Shown here: positions 16,098 through 24,037 of the stretch, piece by piece | Numbering within the stretch: the first letter of the stretch is position 1 | Layout of the letters: each line of letters begins with the position of its first letter | Assembly (NCBI GenBank): GCA_937966115.1 | Contig: CALCKX010000086.1 | Span: 1-33,370 of the forward strand | Length of the DNA: 33,370 nt | Direction of reading: 5' to 3' | Origin: an uncultured Chloracidobacterium sp. | GTDB taxonomy: Bacteria; Acidobacteriota; Blastocatellia; Chloracidobacteriales; Chloracidobacteriaceae | The notes under the pieces: generated by a model | What the model was told of the DNA's origin: nothing | What the model saw: the letters and a program-made list of their open reading frames with translations, nothing else | Databases searched by the model: none | Made by a program: the position numbers and the translations under genes

Positions 16098-17099
16098 TCA
16101 CGTCAGCAGCAATCTGCGCGCGGCGTCTCCAAGTTCCTTTGATGAAAATGGCTTCCCCAGTCGCTCGACGCGGGCGGAGGGCGGCAGGGCGGGGAGAGCG
16201 TCTTGCTTGAACAAGCCGCTGATCAACAAAAATCGCTCGCACAAGCCGCGCTCAGCCAATTCGGCGATCAGTCGCCCCCCGTCCATCTTGGGCAACGAAA
16301 AGTCGGACACGACCAGCGTCAGGGGCTTTCCAAGCTCCTCGGCAATTGACAGCGCTTCGGCGCCGTCCCCCGCCTGGCGAACGCTCGCAAAGCCCATCTC
16401 CGACAATTGCTCGGTCAATATCCCCCGCAACTGCGACTCATCCTCGACGACCAGCGCCACGGCGTCCGGAGGCAAAGACAGCGGCGCCGGCGCGACATAG
16501 CCGCCTGAAGGGTTGCCGCTCGCCGCCGTCTCGGACGCAATCGGGAAAAACAAGGCGACGGTCGTCCCCTTCCCCGGAGCCGAATCCACGGTGATGAAGC
16601 CGCCGCTTTCCATCACGAAGCCATAAACCATCGCCAGGCCCAGCCCTGTTCCCTGCCCGACCGCCTTGGTCGTAAAGAATGGCTCGAACAGCCGCTGGGC
16701 GGTTTGGTCGTCCATGCCAATGCCGGTATCGCGCACGGCGACCATCGCATAATCGCCCTGCGGCGGCTCCTTGTAAAAGACGCGCGCGGGTTCTCGCGCG
16801 AGGTCTCTGGCCGCGATGGCTCGTCGCGCAACCGTCACCGCGAGGCGTCCGCCATCTGGCATGGCGTCGCGGGCATTGACGATGAGGTTGATCAGGGCTT
16901 CGGAAAAGTGATTGCTGTCGAGGTAAGCGCACAGCGCCTGCGCCTCAGCTTCCAGCGGCATCAGAAGCGGGCTGTCAATCTCGATCTGCGCCGGGAGCAA
17001 CTGGCGCGCCATATCCAGCGATTCGCTCGCAAGGCGATAGACATCAATGATTTCCGGCCTACCTTCACGCTGCCTGGAGAACAGCAGGAGATCTTGCAC
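16098..17099 (-). CDS. hybrid histidine kinase, C-terminal half (ATPase + receiver)
   Basis: This is the 3' part of the kinase gene, in the frame after the slip near 17099-17105; it reads QDLLLFSRQREGRPEI from an accidental GTG. It contains the HATPase_c domain, with N box LINLIVNARDAMPDGG, G1 VRDTGIGMDD, F box LFEPFFTTK and G2 GTGLGLAMVYGFVMES. A linker follows, then a receiver domain: ALVVEDESQL (acid pair), the phosphoacceptor in LVVSDFSLPKMDGG, ISGLF and the Lys in RLGKPFS. The domain order is that of a hybrid kinase that autophosphorylates His and passes the phosphate to its own receiver. On its own this piece has no phosphorylated His, so it works only if the frameshift is not real or is bypassed. 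It converges on the PhnP-like gene. Confidence 0.85.
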   Translation of the reverse strand: MQDLLLFSRQREGRPEIIDVYRLASESLDMARQLLPAQIEIDSPLLMPLEAEAQALCAYLDSNHFSEALINLIVNARDAMPDGGRLAVTVARRAIAARDLAREPARVFYKEPPQGDYAMVAVRDTGIGMDDQTAQRLFEPFFTTKAVGQGTGLGLAMVYGFVMESGGFITVDSAPGKGTTVALFFPIASETAASGNPSGGYVAPAPLSLPPDAVALVVEDESQLRGILTEQLSEMGFASVRQAGDGAEALSIAEELGKPLTLVVSDFSLPKMDGGRLIAELAERGLCERFLLISGLFKQDALPALPPSARVERLGKPFSSKELGDAARRLLLT

Positions 17100-18267
17100 C
17101 AGCGCCGCGCTTGGCTGCCATCAGCAGCTTATCGAGACGCTGCGCCGTCGCGGGCGATGAGTCGCGGACATCGCGGCGCGCGACTTCGCCGTAGCCCTGG
17201 ATAATCGCCAGCAGGTTGTTGAAATTGTGGGCGATCCCCGCCGCCAACTGCCCGAGGGCCTCCAGCTTTTGGAAGCGCTGTCGCTGCGCCGCGATGTAGC
17301 GCCGGACGGTAGTTTCACGCTGCACCGATACCCAGTGCAAGCCTTTGCCATCCGACTCGCGAATCACGGGCGAGATCGCGAGCTCCACCCAAAACTCGCT
17401 CCCATCCTTGCGGTAGTTGAGAATCTCAATCGTAATCGGCTGCCAGGCTTGCAGCGCCGCGCGGATTTTAGCCCGCGCTTCGGGCGACGTTCTTGGCCCT
17501 TGCAAAATGCGGGGCGTTTGACCAATCACTTCCGCCGCGGCGTATCCGGTCATCCGCTCAAACGCTGGGTTGACGTAAACAATGCGCGGACCCGGCAAGT
17601 CAATTAGCTCGGCTTCCGTCACCAGCACGACATCGTTGATGGTCGCGAGAACGTGCTCGTAAAGCGCGACGCGCTCCTGGCGCAAGGCGTCATCGGTGAT
17701 GTCGCGCAGAACGGCAAAGACTTCTACAGCCTTCCCGGCAGCGTCGCGCCGAACATCGCCGACGCACGCCATGCGGCGTTCGCCGGTAGTCGGATCCAGG
17801 GAGCGATAAACGCGCTTGAACGGGACGCCTTCCGCTATCGCTCGCGCAAAGGCCAATTCAAGCCTTTCGCGATCATCGGGAATCGCGAGCCGGGCGATGG
17901 CGTCGCTCAGGCTGACAGGCGTCTCGGCCGGCGTCTCTCCCGACAGCGGCCCCCAAAAGCGCTGGGAGCGCGCGTCGTATCGGCATAGGCTTGCCTCCGT
18001 CAGACGCTCTAGCAAAGCGAAAGCCTGGCGAAGCTCAAGGTAGCGCTCGTCATAGCGCGCGAGGATTCGCGCTAGCAATGCCGCGGCTCGGTCAGCAGCG
18101 ACGCCCGCTAGGTCCTGAGTCAGCCGGGCGTGGATGCTGGCTAGCGCGCTTGCTGGCGGCCAGTCAGCGGGGTTGAGTGAATGTAGAAAGTCTTCCAGCG
18201 CGCTCCCGCCAGGCAGTGATTGCAGAGCGTCCGCGTAGAGACGCTCAACGCGATCAAAACTGGACAT
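17065..18267 (-). CDS. hybrid histidine kinase, N-terminal half (PAS-PAS-HisKA), frameshifted
   Basis: From the ATG at 18267 this frame has a helical start (to about 80), a first PAS-like fold (about 85-190) and a second PAS (about 205-320: PRIVYVNPAFERMTGYAAAEVIGQTPRILQGPRTSPEA, then ITIEILNYRKDGSEFWVELAISPV). HisKA follows, with the phosphorylated H347 in LAAGIAHNFNNLLAII. The second PAS looks LOV-like, but the flavin-reactive Cys of GxNCRFLQ is absent (GQTPRILQ). After AAKRGA the frame slips: it continues GARSPAVLQAA and stops at 17065, whereas the adjacent frame gives VQDLLLFSRQ. Loss of two bases from a CG run would explain it. On the minus strand, TAATAT (18294-18289) lies just upstream of the start as a possible -10. 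No membrane helices: a cytoplasmic sensor. Confidence 0.85.
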   Translation of the reverse strand: MSSFDRVERLYADALQSLPGGSALEDFLHSLNPADWPPASALASIHARLTQDLAGVAADRAAALLARILARYDERYLELRQAFALLERLTEASLCRYDARSQRFWGPLSGETPAETPVSLSDAIARLAIPDDRERLELAFARAIAEGVPFKRVYRSLDPTTGERRMACVGDVRRDAAGKAVEVFAVLRDITDDALRQERVALYEHVLATINDVVLVTEAELIDLPGPRIVYVNPAFERMTGYAAAEVIGQTPRILQGPRTSPEARAKIRAALQAWQPITIEILNYRKDGSEFWVELAISPVIRESDGKGLHWVSVQRETTVRRYIAAQRQRFQKLEALGQLAAGIAHNFNNLLAIIQGYGEVARRDVRDSSPATAQRLDKLLMAAKRGAGARSPAVLQAA

Positions 18268-18317
18268 ATAGCGAGGTGAGATACAGGGATATTAGGGCGG
18301 GGGCAGACCTTTACGTG

Positions 18318-18331
18318 AGCCTTCAAAGGCT
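18318..18331. repeat. 14-bp palindrome upstream of the kinase
   Basis: AGCCTT-CA-AAGGCT is a perfect inverted repeat 51 bases upstream of the histidine kinase start. It is operator-like in size and place, but not specific enough to name a regulator. Confidence 0.3.
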
Positions 18332-18530
18332 ACTGCGCCTCGTTTCAAAAGTCTAGCTTGTTTATTTCAGCCGCGGGATGGGAGCTCGCTTTTGCTTGCG
18401 AGAGAGCGGCGCACGGCGTTCGCCCAAGCGCCAATCGCGCGCCGGTCAGCGCGGACTCAACAAGTCAACGCCGTTGGACTCCGCGTACTCGCGCAACGCG
18501 GAAGCGCCCTGGCGCGCCAGAACAAAGACT

Positions 18531-19007
18531 TCATACTCCGGTCAGGGGAACGACGTAGAGCAGCTTGATCGGGCCGTCGGCGTCTTCAAGCGTATCGGGA
18601 TCGGCTTCGGTCAATGCCGGATGCAGCCAAACGTCGAAGCGGCGGGCGAAGCCGGGAATGCCCTCGGGCGCGCAGACGCGCCCGCGCCAGTCAAAGCGCG
18701 CTTCCGGCGCCCGCGCGGCAGCTCCCATTTGGGACAGGAAGCTAGCCGCCGCAGCTTGTTCGGCAAGATCGAGCTGGCGCTTGACCAGCCAGTGCAATTC
18801 GATAGGCGAGCCGGCGGCGGCGCGGGCGGCATCGGAAAGCCCCAGCGTATTGAAGGCGGTCGCCGCGCCATCGGGATCCTCCCAAACGGCGATATGCAGA
18901 TTGTCCAGCGCGGCGAGGCGCGTCGGCCGCCCCCACTGCTCGGCAAGCCGAAAAAACAGCCGCCGCATGCGCGGCGTCGGCATACTGACTGGCGGGCGGG
19001 TGGGCAT
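18531..19007 (-). CDS. suppressor-of-fused (SUFU)-like protein, 3' frameshift
   Basis: This frame encodes 158 residues. NLHIAVWEDPDGAATAFNTLGLSD, SPIELHWLVKRQL and IKLLYVVPLTG match my picture of the bacterial SUFU domain (a beta-rich fold; known members include immunity proteins against toxins). The frame stops at GV just after PLT. In the adjacent frame the expected continuation PLT-EYEVFVLARQGASALREYAESNGVDLL runs to a stop at 18446-18448, so one extra G or two lost bases near 18541-18543 has cut the C-terminal helix. Start uncertain: Met codons at 19007, 18983 and 18968 are in frame and none has a Shine-Dalgarno. It lies after a small membrane protein gene and before the kinase, all on the minus strand. 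Confidence 0.65.
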   Translation of the reverse strand: MPTRPPVSMPTPRMRRLFFRLAEQWGRPTRLAALDNLHIAVWEDPDGAATAFNTLGLSDAARAAAGSPIELHWLVKRQLDLAEQAAAASFLSQMGAAARAPEARFDWRGRVCAPEGIPGFARRFDVWLHPALTEADPDTLEDADGPIKLLYVVPLTGV

Positions 19008-19085
19008 ATTGGCTGGCAGGCTGGCTGGGGCTGATGGCCGGGACGCGGCCGGCTGCTTTTGGCGGACTTGGCTTTACGCGGCGCT

Positions 19086-19592
19086 TCAGGGCGCGGGCGC
19101 CACGTCTTCAACGATGCCGCTGCGGATGACGACCTGACAGGGAGCGCCCACGCGCAAGCGCGAAAACACCTCGGCGGAAACCGGATGCTCATAGACTTTC
19201 GGACTCTTCGCCGACCGGACGCGCGCCACGTAGCGTTCCGCCCGCTTGCCGGCGCGATAGTCCGGCCCGGGCGGCAGCTCCGGCCAGCGCGGGTTAGGCG
19301 TGGCATCGGTTTCCGTCAGCTCGCGAACGGCCACCCACCGGTCGCCGGTTTCGCCGGGCGGCGCCGGCTGGCGCTGCTCGAGCTGAATTGTCCGCTCCCA
19401 CTCCAAGCCGACGACGGTCATCAGCGTCGCCTGCGGGCGCGTGGCGTAATACAGCAAGCCCGAAAAAACCGCGCCGGTCAGCAGCAGCATGCCGCCTACC
19501 GCCAGCAAAAGCGATTTGAGCGGAAAGCCCGCCTCAGCCGGCGGCGGCGCGGGCGGTTGCGAGTCAAGCTCAGGCTCAGTCATTGGAGTCAT
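19086..19592 (-). CDS. single-pass membrane protein, unknown
   Basis: This 168-residue protein has a Pro/Glu-rich cytoplasmic start, one transmembrane segment (about 25-48, SLLLAVGGMLLLTGAVFSGLLYYA) and a soluble part beginning VVGLEWERTIQLEQ. That WERxI start, followed by a VYEHPVS segment, recalls a family of small membrane proteins in delta-proteobacteria and related lineages, but I cannot name it. The C-terminus is VVIRSGIVEDVAPAP. The gene lies 78 bases before the SUFU-like gene on the same strand and may be co-transcribed with it. Divergent from the SprT-like gene across a repeat-rich 260-bp spacer. Confidence 0.55.
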   Translation of the reverse strand: MTPMTEPELDSQPPAPPPAEAGFPLKSLLLAVGGMLLLTGAVFSGLLYYATRPQATLMTVVGLEWERTIQLEQRQPAPPGETGDRWVAVRELTETDATPNPRWPELPPGPDYRAGKRAERYVARVRSAKSPKVYEHPVSAEVFSRLRVGAPCQVVIRSGIVEDVAPAP

Positions 19593-19607
19593 CCTGCGCG
19601 CCTATGC

Positions 19608-19656
19608 CGGTCTCTCCTCGGTCTCTCCTTGTCACTGTCGCCGCCACTGTCGCCCC
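19608..19656. repeat. Two adjacent tandem duplications (11 bp and 12 bp)
   Basis: CGGTCTCTCCT is repeated at 19608-19618 and 19619-19629. A few bases on, CACTGTCGC recurs with period 12 (19633 and 19645). Both lie in the divergent spacer between the membrane-protein and SprT-like genes. Confidence 0.85.
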
Positions 19657-19659
19657 GCG

Positions 19660-19679
19660 CTTGGGGCGCGAGCCCCAAG
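19660..19679. other. Perfect 8-bp hairpin with GCGA tetraloop
   Basis: CTTGGGGC (19660-19667), loop GCGA, GCCCCAAG (19672-19679). The loop sequence is of the stable GNRA class. No T-run follows on either strand, so it is not an obvious terminator; it would form in a transcript from either direction. Confidence 0.6.
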
Positions 19680-19852
19680 GCGCGGATTGAGCAAGCCGGG
19701 CGCGGCGGGAAGTCACTCGTGACGCCCCGCGCAGCCGCGTCCTTGGAAAGGAAACATAACCGCGCTTTCCAGCCGCCGCAACGCGACCGATACGTTGACG
19801 CTCGCCGTTGGAGCCGACTATCGTCCAGCGCGGCATAGCGTTTTTTGGCTTT

Positions 19853-20638
19853 ATGGCTCACCCGGCACGACAGCTTCACCGACTCACGGAAACCGAACTC
19901 ATCGAAATTTTCACTCGCTGGCAGGCGTTTGTCGCCCCGCGCGCGCGGCCGCCGCGCGCCATCGAAGTGACGTTCTACCCGTACGTCGGCATCAACAACA
20001 CCATTCGACTGCGTGACGGCATATTGTATGCGCGGCTGTCGGACATGCTGATTGACGCGCCGACGCCAGTCATCGAAGCGGTGGCCGGGATTCTCCTGGC
20101 GCGCTTGTTCCGCAAGCCAATTCCGCTGCGCTGCACGGAAGTGTTCCGCGATTACGCGCGTTCGCAGCCGGTGACGCGCCTGGCGGAGCAACGGCGCCGC
20201 GAGCGCGGCTTCAAGCTCGTTTCCGGGTCGCGCGGCAAACAGTATGACCTCGAAAGGCTGTTCCAGCGTCTCAACCAGCGATACTTTGGCGGGCGACTGG
20301 CGCGCCCGGCGCTGACCTGGAGCCAACGCCGGACGCGCCGGACGTTCGGCCACTACGACGCCGCCCACCACACGATTGTCATCAGCCGCACGCTCGATGA
20401 CCAACGGACGCCCCAAGCGGTGGTGGAGTATGTGCTGTATCACGAAATGCTTCACATCAAGCACGGCGTGACCCATATCAACGGGCGGCGCTGCGTCCAT
20501 ACGCCGGCTTTTCAGGAAGATGAGCGACGTTTTGAAGATTATGACGCCGCGTCGCGCTGGCTCTGCGACCTAGCCGAAGCCCTCAGCGCGCCGCGCGGAC
20601 GGTCGAAGGCAGCCCGCGGCAAGCGCGTCCCGGACTAA
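19853..20638 (+). CDS. SprT-like zinc metallopeptidase-fold protein
   Basis: This 261-residue protein has a C-terminal half matching the SprT-like domain: YDLERLFQRLNQRYFGGRL, LTWS, FGHYDAAHHTIVISRTLDD, PQAVVEYVLYHEMLHIKHG with the HExxH zinc site (H197, E198, H201), and HTPAFQEDERRF with a likely third ligand H216. The N-terminal 120 residues form a separate helical module that I do not recognise. SprT/Spartan-type enzymes act on DNA-bound or unfolded proteins, but many bacterial ones are uncharacterised. The open frame reaches TTG 19808; I chose ATG 19853, with no Shine-Dalgarno for either. It is followed 20 bases later by the Trm112-like gene. Confidence 0.85.
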   Translation: MAHPARQLHRLTETELIEIFTRWQAFVAPRARPPRAIEVTFYPYVGINNTIRLRDGILYARLSDMLIDAPTPVIEAVAGILLARLFRKPIPLRCTEVFRDYARSQPVTRLAEQRRRERGFKLVSGSRGKQYDLERLFQRLNQRYFGGRLARPALTWSQRRTRRTFGHYDAAHHTIVISRTLDDQRTPQAVVEYVLYHEMLHIKHGVTHINGRRCVHTPAFQEDERRFEDYDAASRWLCDLAEALSAPRGRSKAARGKRVPD

Positions 20639-20658
20639 CGGCAACAACATGCGAGAAC

Positions 20659-20907
20659 ATGCAAGCGAGTCAAGCCATCATGGACGACGATGCGGGCAAA
20701 GATGATGTCGCGCCGGCGGCGCTTGATTTGATTTGCTGCGTGGCGTGCCGCGTCCCGGTCACGCTGACGCCCGACCGGCGCGGCGTCCGGTGCCGACGCT
20801 GTCAACGAGTGTACCCGATCGAGGACGGGATTCCCCAGATGCTACTCGAGAAAGCCCGCCGCGCCTCCGAAGCGGCGCTCGACAGCCTGCCGCCCGCCGA
20901 TGGCTAG
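20659..20907 (+). CDS. Trm112-like zinc-ribbon protein
   Basis: This 82-residue protein has the Trm112/YcaR pattern: CVAC then CRRC (a CxxC pair about 20 residues apart, zinc-ribbon-like), followed by QRVYPIEDGIPQMLLEKA. In bacteria it is a small adaptor often next to lipid A or tRNA-modification genes; in eukaryotes Trm112 activates methyltransferases. Here it sits just after the SprT-like gene. The start could be ATG 20659 or the downstream ATG 20680 (75 residues). There is an extra Cys before CVAC. Confidence 0.85.
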   Translation: MQASQAIMDDDAGKDDVAPAALDLICCVACRVPVTLTPDRRGVRCRRCQRVYPIEDGIPQMLLEKARRASEAALDSLPPADG

Positions 20908-21100
20908 CTGGCTGGACGCGCCTCCCAGCGAGCGCCGGGGCTGGCGCGCCCGCCTGAAAAATGGCTAGTCTGAAACAGGGCTAGTCTGAATGATGCTGGC
21001 GCGATGCGGCCGGAGCGGCGACGGCCAGGAAAAGGGAGCGAGCGGGAAAAGCGGGCGGATTGGGCGCATCGCCGGCGAGCGGCGAGGCGAGGGCGAGCGC

Positions 21101-21122
21101 AAGGAGCACCTAAGGAGCACCT
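21101..21122 (+). repeat. Tandem 11-bp repeat carrying two Shine-Dalgarno sites
   Basis: AAGGAGCACCT occurs exactly twice head to tail (21101-21111, 21112-21122), then T and the ATG at 21124. The second AAGGAG is six bases from the ATG, a usable spacing, while the first is 17 bases away. It is the ribosome-binding site of the next gene, duplicated. Confidence 0.9.
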
Positions 21123-21123
21123 T

Positions 21124-22272
21124 ATGAGATTTGCAACGGATGTCATTCACGCGGGTCAGTCGCCAGAGCCAGCCACCGGAGCCGTGACCGTGCCGATTTA
21201 CCAAACCTCAACCTATGTTCAGGAAGGGCTTGGGCGGCACAAAGGCTATGAGTACGCCCGGACGCAAAATCCAACCCGCGCGGCGCTGGAAGCGAGCGTG
21301 GCGGCGCTGGAAGGCGGGGTGGCCGGTTTCGCCTTCGCGTCGGGCATGGCGGCCATTCATGCCGTGATGACAGCGTGCCTCAGAGCGGGCGACCACGTCG
21401 TGGTGTCGGACAACACGTATGGCGGGACCTACCGCCTCTTCGAGCGCGTGCTGACGGATTTTGGGCTGACATTTGACTATGCGGACGCGAGCGATGTCGC
21501 CCAGGTCGAGGCGGCGCTGCGCCCCGCGACGCGGATGGTGTTTCTCGAAACGCCAACTAACCCGGTCATGCGCCTGTGCGACATCGCGGCTATTGCGCAG
21601 ATGGCGCGCCCGAAGGGCATCCGCGTCGTCGTGGACAATACCTTCATGTCGCCCTATTTTCAGCGCCCGCTCGCGCTCGGGGCCAGCATCGTCGTGCATT
21701 CGACGACCAAGTATCTCAATGGTCACAGCGATAGCGTGGGCGGCGTCGCGGTGGCGACCGAGCCGGAAATCGCCGAACGGCTCGCTTTCATTCAAAATGC
21801 CGCCGGCGCGATTTTATCGCCCATGGATGCCTGGCTTACCCTGCGCGGCATCAAGACGCTCGTCGTGCGGATGCAGGCCCATGACGCGAATGGCCGCGTC
21901 GTGGCGCAATTCTTGCGCGAGCGCCCGCGCATCGAGCGCGTGTATTATCCGGGCTTGCCCGAGCACCCGCAGCACGCGCTGGCCAAGCGCCAGATGTCCG
22001 GCTTTGGCGGCATGCTGGCGTTTGACTTGGGAACGCTCGAAGCCGCCCGCCGGACGCTGGAATCGCTCAAGGTCTTCGCCCTGGCGGAGTCGCTGGGCGG
22101 CGTGGAAAGCCTGGCCTGTCATCCGGCCACCATGACCCACGCCAGCGTTCCGCCGGCGGAGCGCCAGCGGCTGGGCATTACGGATGGTCTAGCGCGGCTC
22201 TCGGTTGGCATCGAGGACGCGGCCGATTTGTTGGCAGACCTCGATCAGGCATTGACGCAGGTCGGGTGTTGA
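21124..22272 (+). CDS. cystathionine gamma-synthase/lyase family PLP enzyme
   Basis: This 382-residue Cys/Met metabolism PLP enzyme has the start MRFATDVIHAGQSPEP, VPIYQTSTYVQEG, YEYARTQNPTR, FASGMAAIHAV, SDNTYGGTYRLFERV, LETPTNPVMRLCDI, the PLP lysine in HSTTKYLNGHSDSVGG (K196) and the end SLGGVESLACHPATMTHASVPPAERQRLGI, all in order. It may be cystathionine gamma-synthase (metB), gamma-lyase or homocysteine-forming variants; sequence alone does not separate them here. The start is fixed by the duplicated AAGGAG. No met neighbours. Earlier in-frame starts (21004) give an Arg-rich extension and are rejected. Confidence 0.9.
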   Translation: MRFATDVIHAGQSPEPATGAVTVPIYQTSTYVQEGLGRHKGYEYARTQNPTRAALEASVAALEGGVAGFAFASGMAAIHAVMTACLRAGDHVVVSDNTYGGTYRLFERVLTDFGLTFDYADASDVAQVEAALRPATRMVFLETPTNPVMRLCDIAAIAQMARPKGIRVVVDNTFMSPYFQRPLALGASIVVHSTTKYLNGHSDSVGGVAVATEPEIAERLAFIQNAAGAILSPMDAWLTLRGIKTLVVRMQAHDANGRVVAQFLRERPRIERVYYPGLPEHPQHALAKRQMSGFGGMLAFDLGTLEAARRTLESLKVFALAESLGGVESLACHPATMTHASVPPAERQRLGITDGLARLSVGIEDAADLLADLDQALTQVGC

Positions 22273-22656
22273 CGCAAGCGCCGCGGCGCCAGTCCAGTCA
22301 AGGCTTCTGGAACTTACCCACTAGTCGCTCCGCGCAGGTTGGCTTATACTAATGCATCCGTTCTTGCGATGAGCGAACCTGGGGACTGATCGAGCCGATG
22401 TCGTCAGCGAGCGCCGCAGCTCATAAGAAATCGCTTTATATTCGCCACGGGTCGTGGCTGCGCCGCCTGCGGCATTGCTCTTCGACCAGCGGCAAAGTAT
22501 TTTTGCAGCGTTCTGCCCGAGAAGGCGATGGTCATCGAGACAGCGACGACCGCTACGCTACGGCTTGACGACCAGAAGTCCATGGCTATCGCGCCGTCCT
22601 ACGGATGAAAAGCTCTCGTTTATACCAATGAAAAGCCCTTATTACTTCACGATGCC
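22273..22656. other. 384-base spacer with a possible 56-codon ORF
   Basis: Between the PLP enzyme and PP2C genes. It contains TATACT (22345-22350), a possible -10 with no good -35 at 17 bp. A small open frame ATG 22398 to TGA 22566-22568 encodes 56 residues rich in Arg, Ser and Asp with no recognisable domain. No Shine-Dalgarno was seen. I cannot say whether it is translated; a longer frame 22454-22660 is also open but has no support. Confidence 0.35.
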
Positions 22657-24009
22657 ATGACCACTGCGACGACTGCCAACGGCGTGAGAAGAATCGAAGT
22701 TTATGCGCTAACCGACGTTGGCGTGGTGCGCCCGCACAACGAAGACAACTTTCTAATCGTCAACCTGAGCGATGGACAGAGCTGGACGGCGGAGAACCAG
22801 CTACCAGAGCACCCGTTGCTGGTGGAGCTGCGCCCGCCCGATCAAGGCGTGCTGCTCGCGGTTTCGGATGGCATGGGCGGCGCGCTCGCCGGCGAGGTCG
22901 CTAGTCATCTGGCGGTGACGCAAGTCTGCGACAGCATGATGCGGCTCCAGCAGGACGCCGAGTTCAAGCGCTTTGGCTTCCATGAACGCCTCCGGTTCGC
23001 CATCGAGCGCGCCAATCTCTTCATCAACAGCCAGAGCCAGCGCAGCCCGGAATACGCCGGGATGGGCGCGACCTTCACCGGCGCCGGACTGGACGGGACG
23101 ATGCTTTATCTCGCGCAGGTCGGCGATTCCCGCGCTTATCTCTTCCGGCAGGAGCTGGTCGTCCAGGTGACGACCGACCAGTCGCTTGTCGAGCAGTTGA
23201 TTCAATCGGGGCACATCACCCGCGAAGAGGCTGAAACCCATCCATACAAAAATGTCATTCTGCAGGCCCTGGGCGCGACGCCCAGCGTGACCGTCACGGT
23301 TGACGGCCTGCCCATTTGTCGCGACGACGTCCTGCTGCTTTGCAGTGACGGGCTTTCCGGCAAGATCAACGGCGAAGACATGCGCGCCATCCTCGACGCG
23401 GCGCGCGGCAACCTGCGCCTGGCCTGCCAGCGCATGGTTGACCTAGCGAATGAGCGCGGCGGGGAAGACAACATTACCGTGATGCTACTCCGCTTCACGG
23501 GAGACGGCTTCCCAGCCTGCGGCGAAGTGGAAGGATACGATCGCATCACGCCAATTGATCGGGACCAGAACTTGCCCTATCCCACGGAGGACAAGCTTGG
23601 GCTTGGCGATGAGCCAACCCAGGAAGAGCCGGATTCCTCGCCCACCCTGGAACTCGCCTCGGAGAGCGGGCCGAATCAGGAACCCGGGCCGGCGGAGTTA
23701 GCGATCACCGGCGGGCTTGGGCTAAAGCGGCAGTTTTCCGCCGTCGCGGCGGCGCCCGCGCCGATGCCGGACGCGCCGGCCGCCAATGGCGCCGCGCCGC
23801 CGGCCGCCGCGCTGGCGGCGCCCGCGATGGAGCGCGCTTCTAACGATGGGCTGCGCCTGTATCGCCTCGTGGGGGTTAGCGTGCTCGTCATTCTCTCGGT
23901 CTGCGCCCTCGTCTGGACCTTTATCAATCGCGGCAAGCATGGGGGGCGTCTGGACGGCTCGGACCCGCCGCGCAACCAAGTCCAGCAAGTCGCCCCGCGC
24001 TCATCCTGA
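22657..24009 (+). CDS. PP2C-type Ser/Thr protein phosphatase with C-terminal membrane anchor
   Basis: This 450-residue protein has the PPM/PP2C motifs in order: LTDVGVVRPHNEDNF (metal D20, and the E29-D30 pair), AVSDGMGGALAGEVAS (D71, G72), GMGATFTGA, AQVGDSRAYLF, TTDQSLVEQLI, LQALGA, LLLCSDGLSGKI and GGEDNITVMLL (metal D). It probably removes phosphate from Ser/Thr of bacterial kinase substrates, cytoplasmic side. After a Pro/Ala-rich linker (about 285-395) one transmembrane helix (about 403-425) anchors it, with a short outside tail. No Ser/Thr kinase is adjacent in this window. No Shine-Dalgarno precedes the ATG. The GT2 gene follows after 28 bases. Confidence 0.93.
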   Translation: MTTATTANGVRRIEVYALTDVGVVRPHNEDNFLIVNLSDGQSWTAENQLPEHPLLVELRPPDQGVLLAVSDGMGGALAGEVASHLAVTQVCDSMMRLQQDAEFKRFGFHERLRFAIERANLFINSQSQRSPEYAGMGATFTGAGLDGTMLYLAQVGDSRAYLFRQELVVQVTTDQSLVEQLIQSGHITREEAETHPYKNVILQALGATPSVTVTVDGLPICRDDVLLLCSDGLSGKINGEDMRAILDAARGNLRLACQRMVDLANERGGEDNITVMLLRFTGDGFPACGEVEGYDRITPIDRDQNLPYPTEDKLGLGDEPTQEEPDSSPTLELASESGPNQEPGPAELAITGGLGLKRQFSAVAAAPAPMPDAPAANGAAPPAAALAAPAMERASNDGLRLYRLVGVSVLVILSVCALVWTFINRGKHGGRLDGSDPPRNQVQQVAPRSS

Positions 24010-24037
24010 ACGGTCCATCCCGCCTTACCCTCCTTCC

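Noticed and set aside
19589-20500. 303-codon minus-strand ORF
   Set aside because: Antisense to the SprT-like gene with its HExxH motif; no family features on the minus strand.
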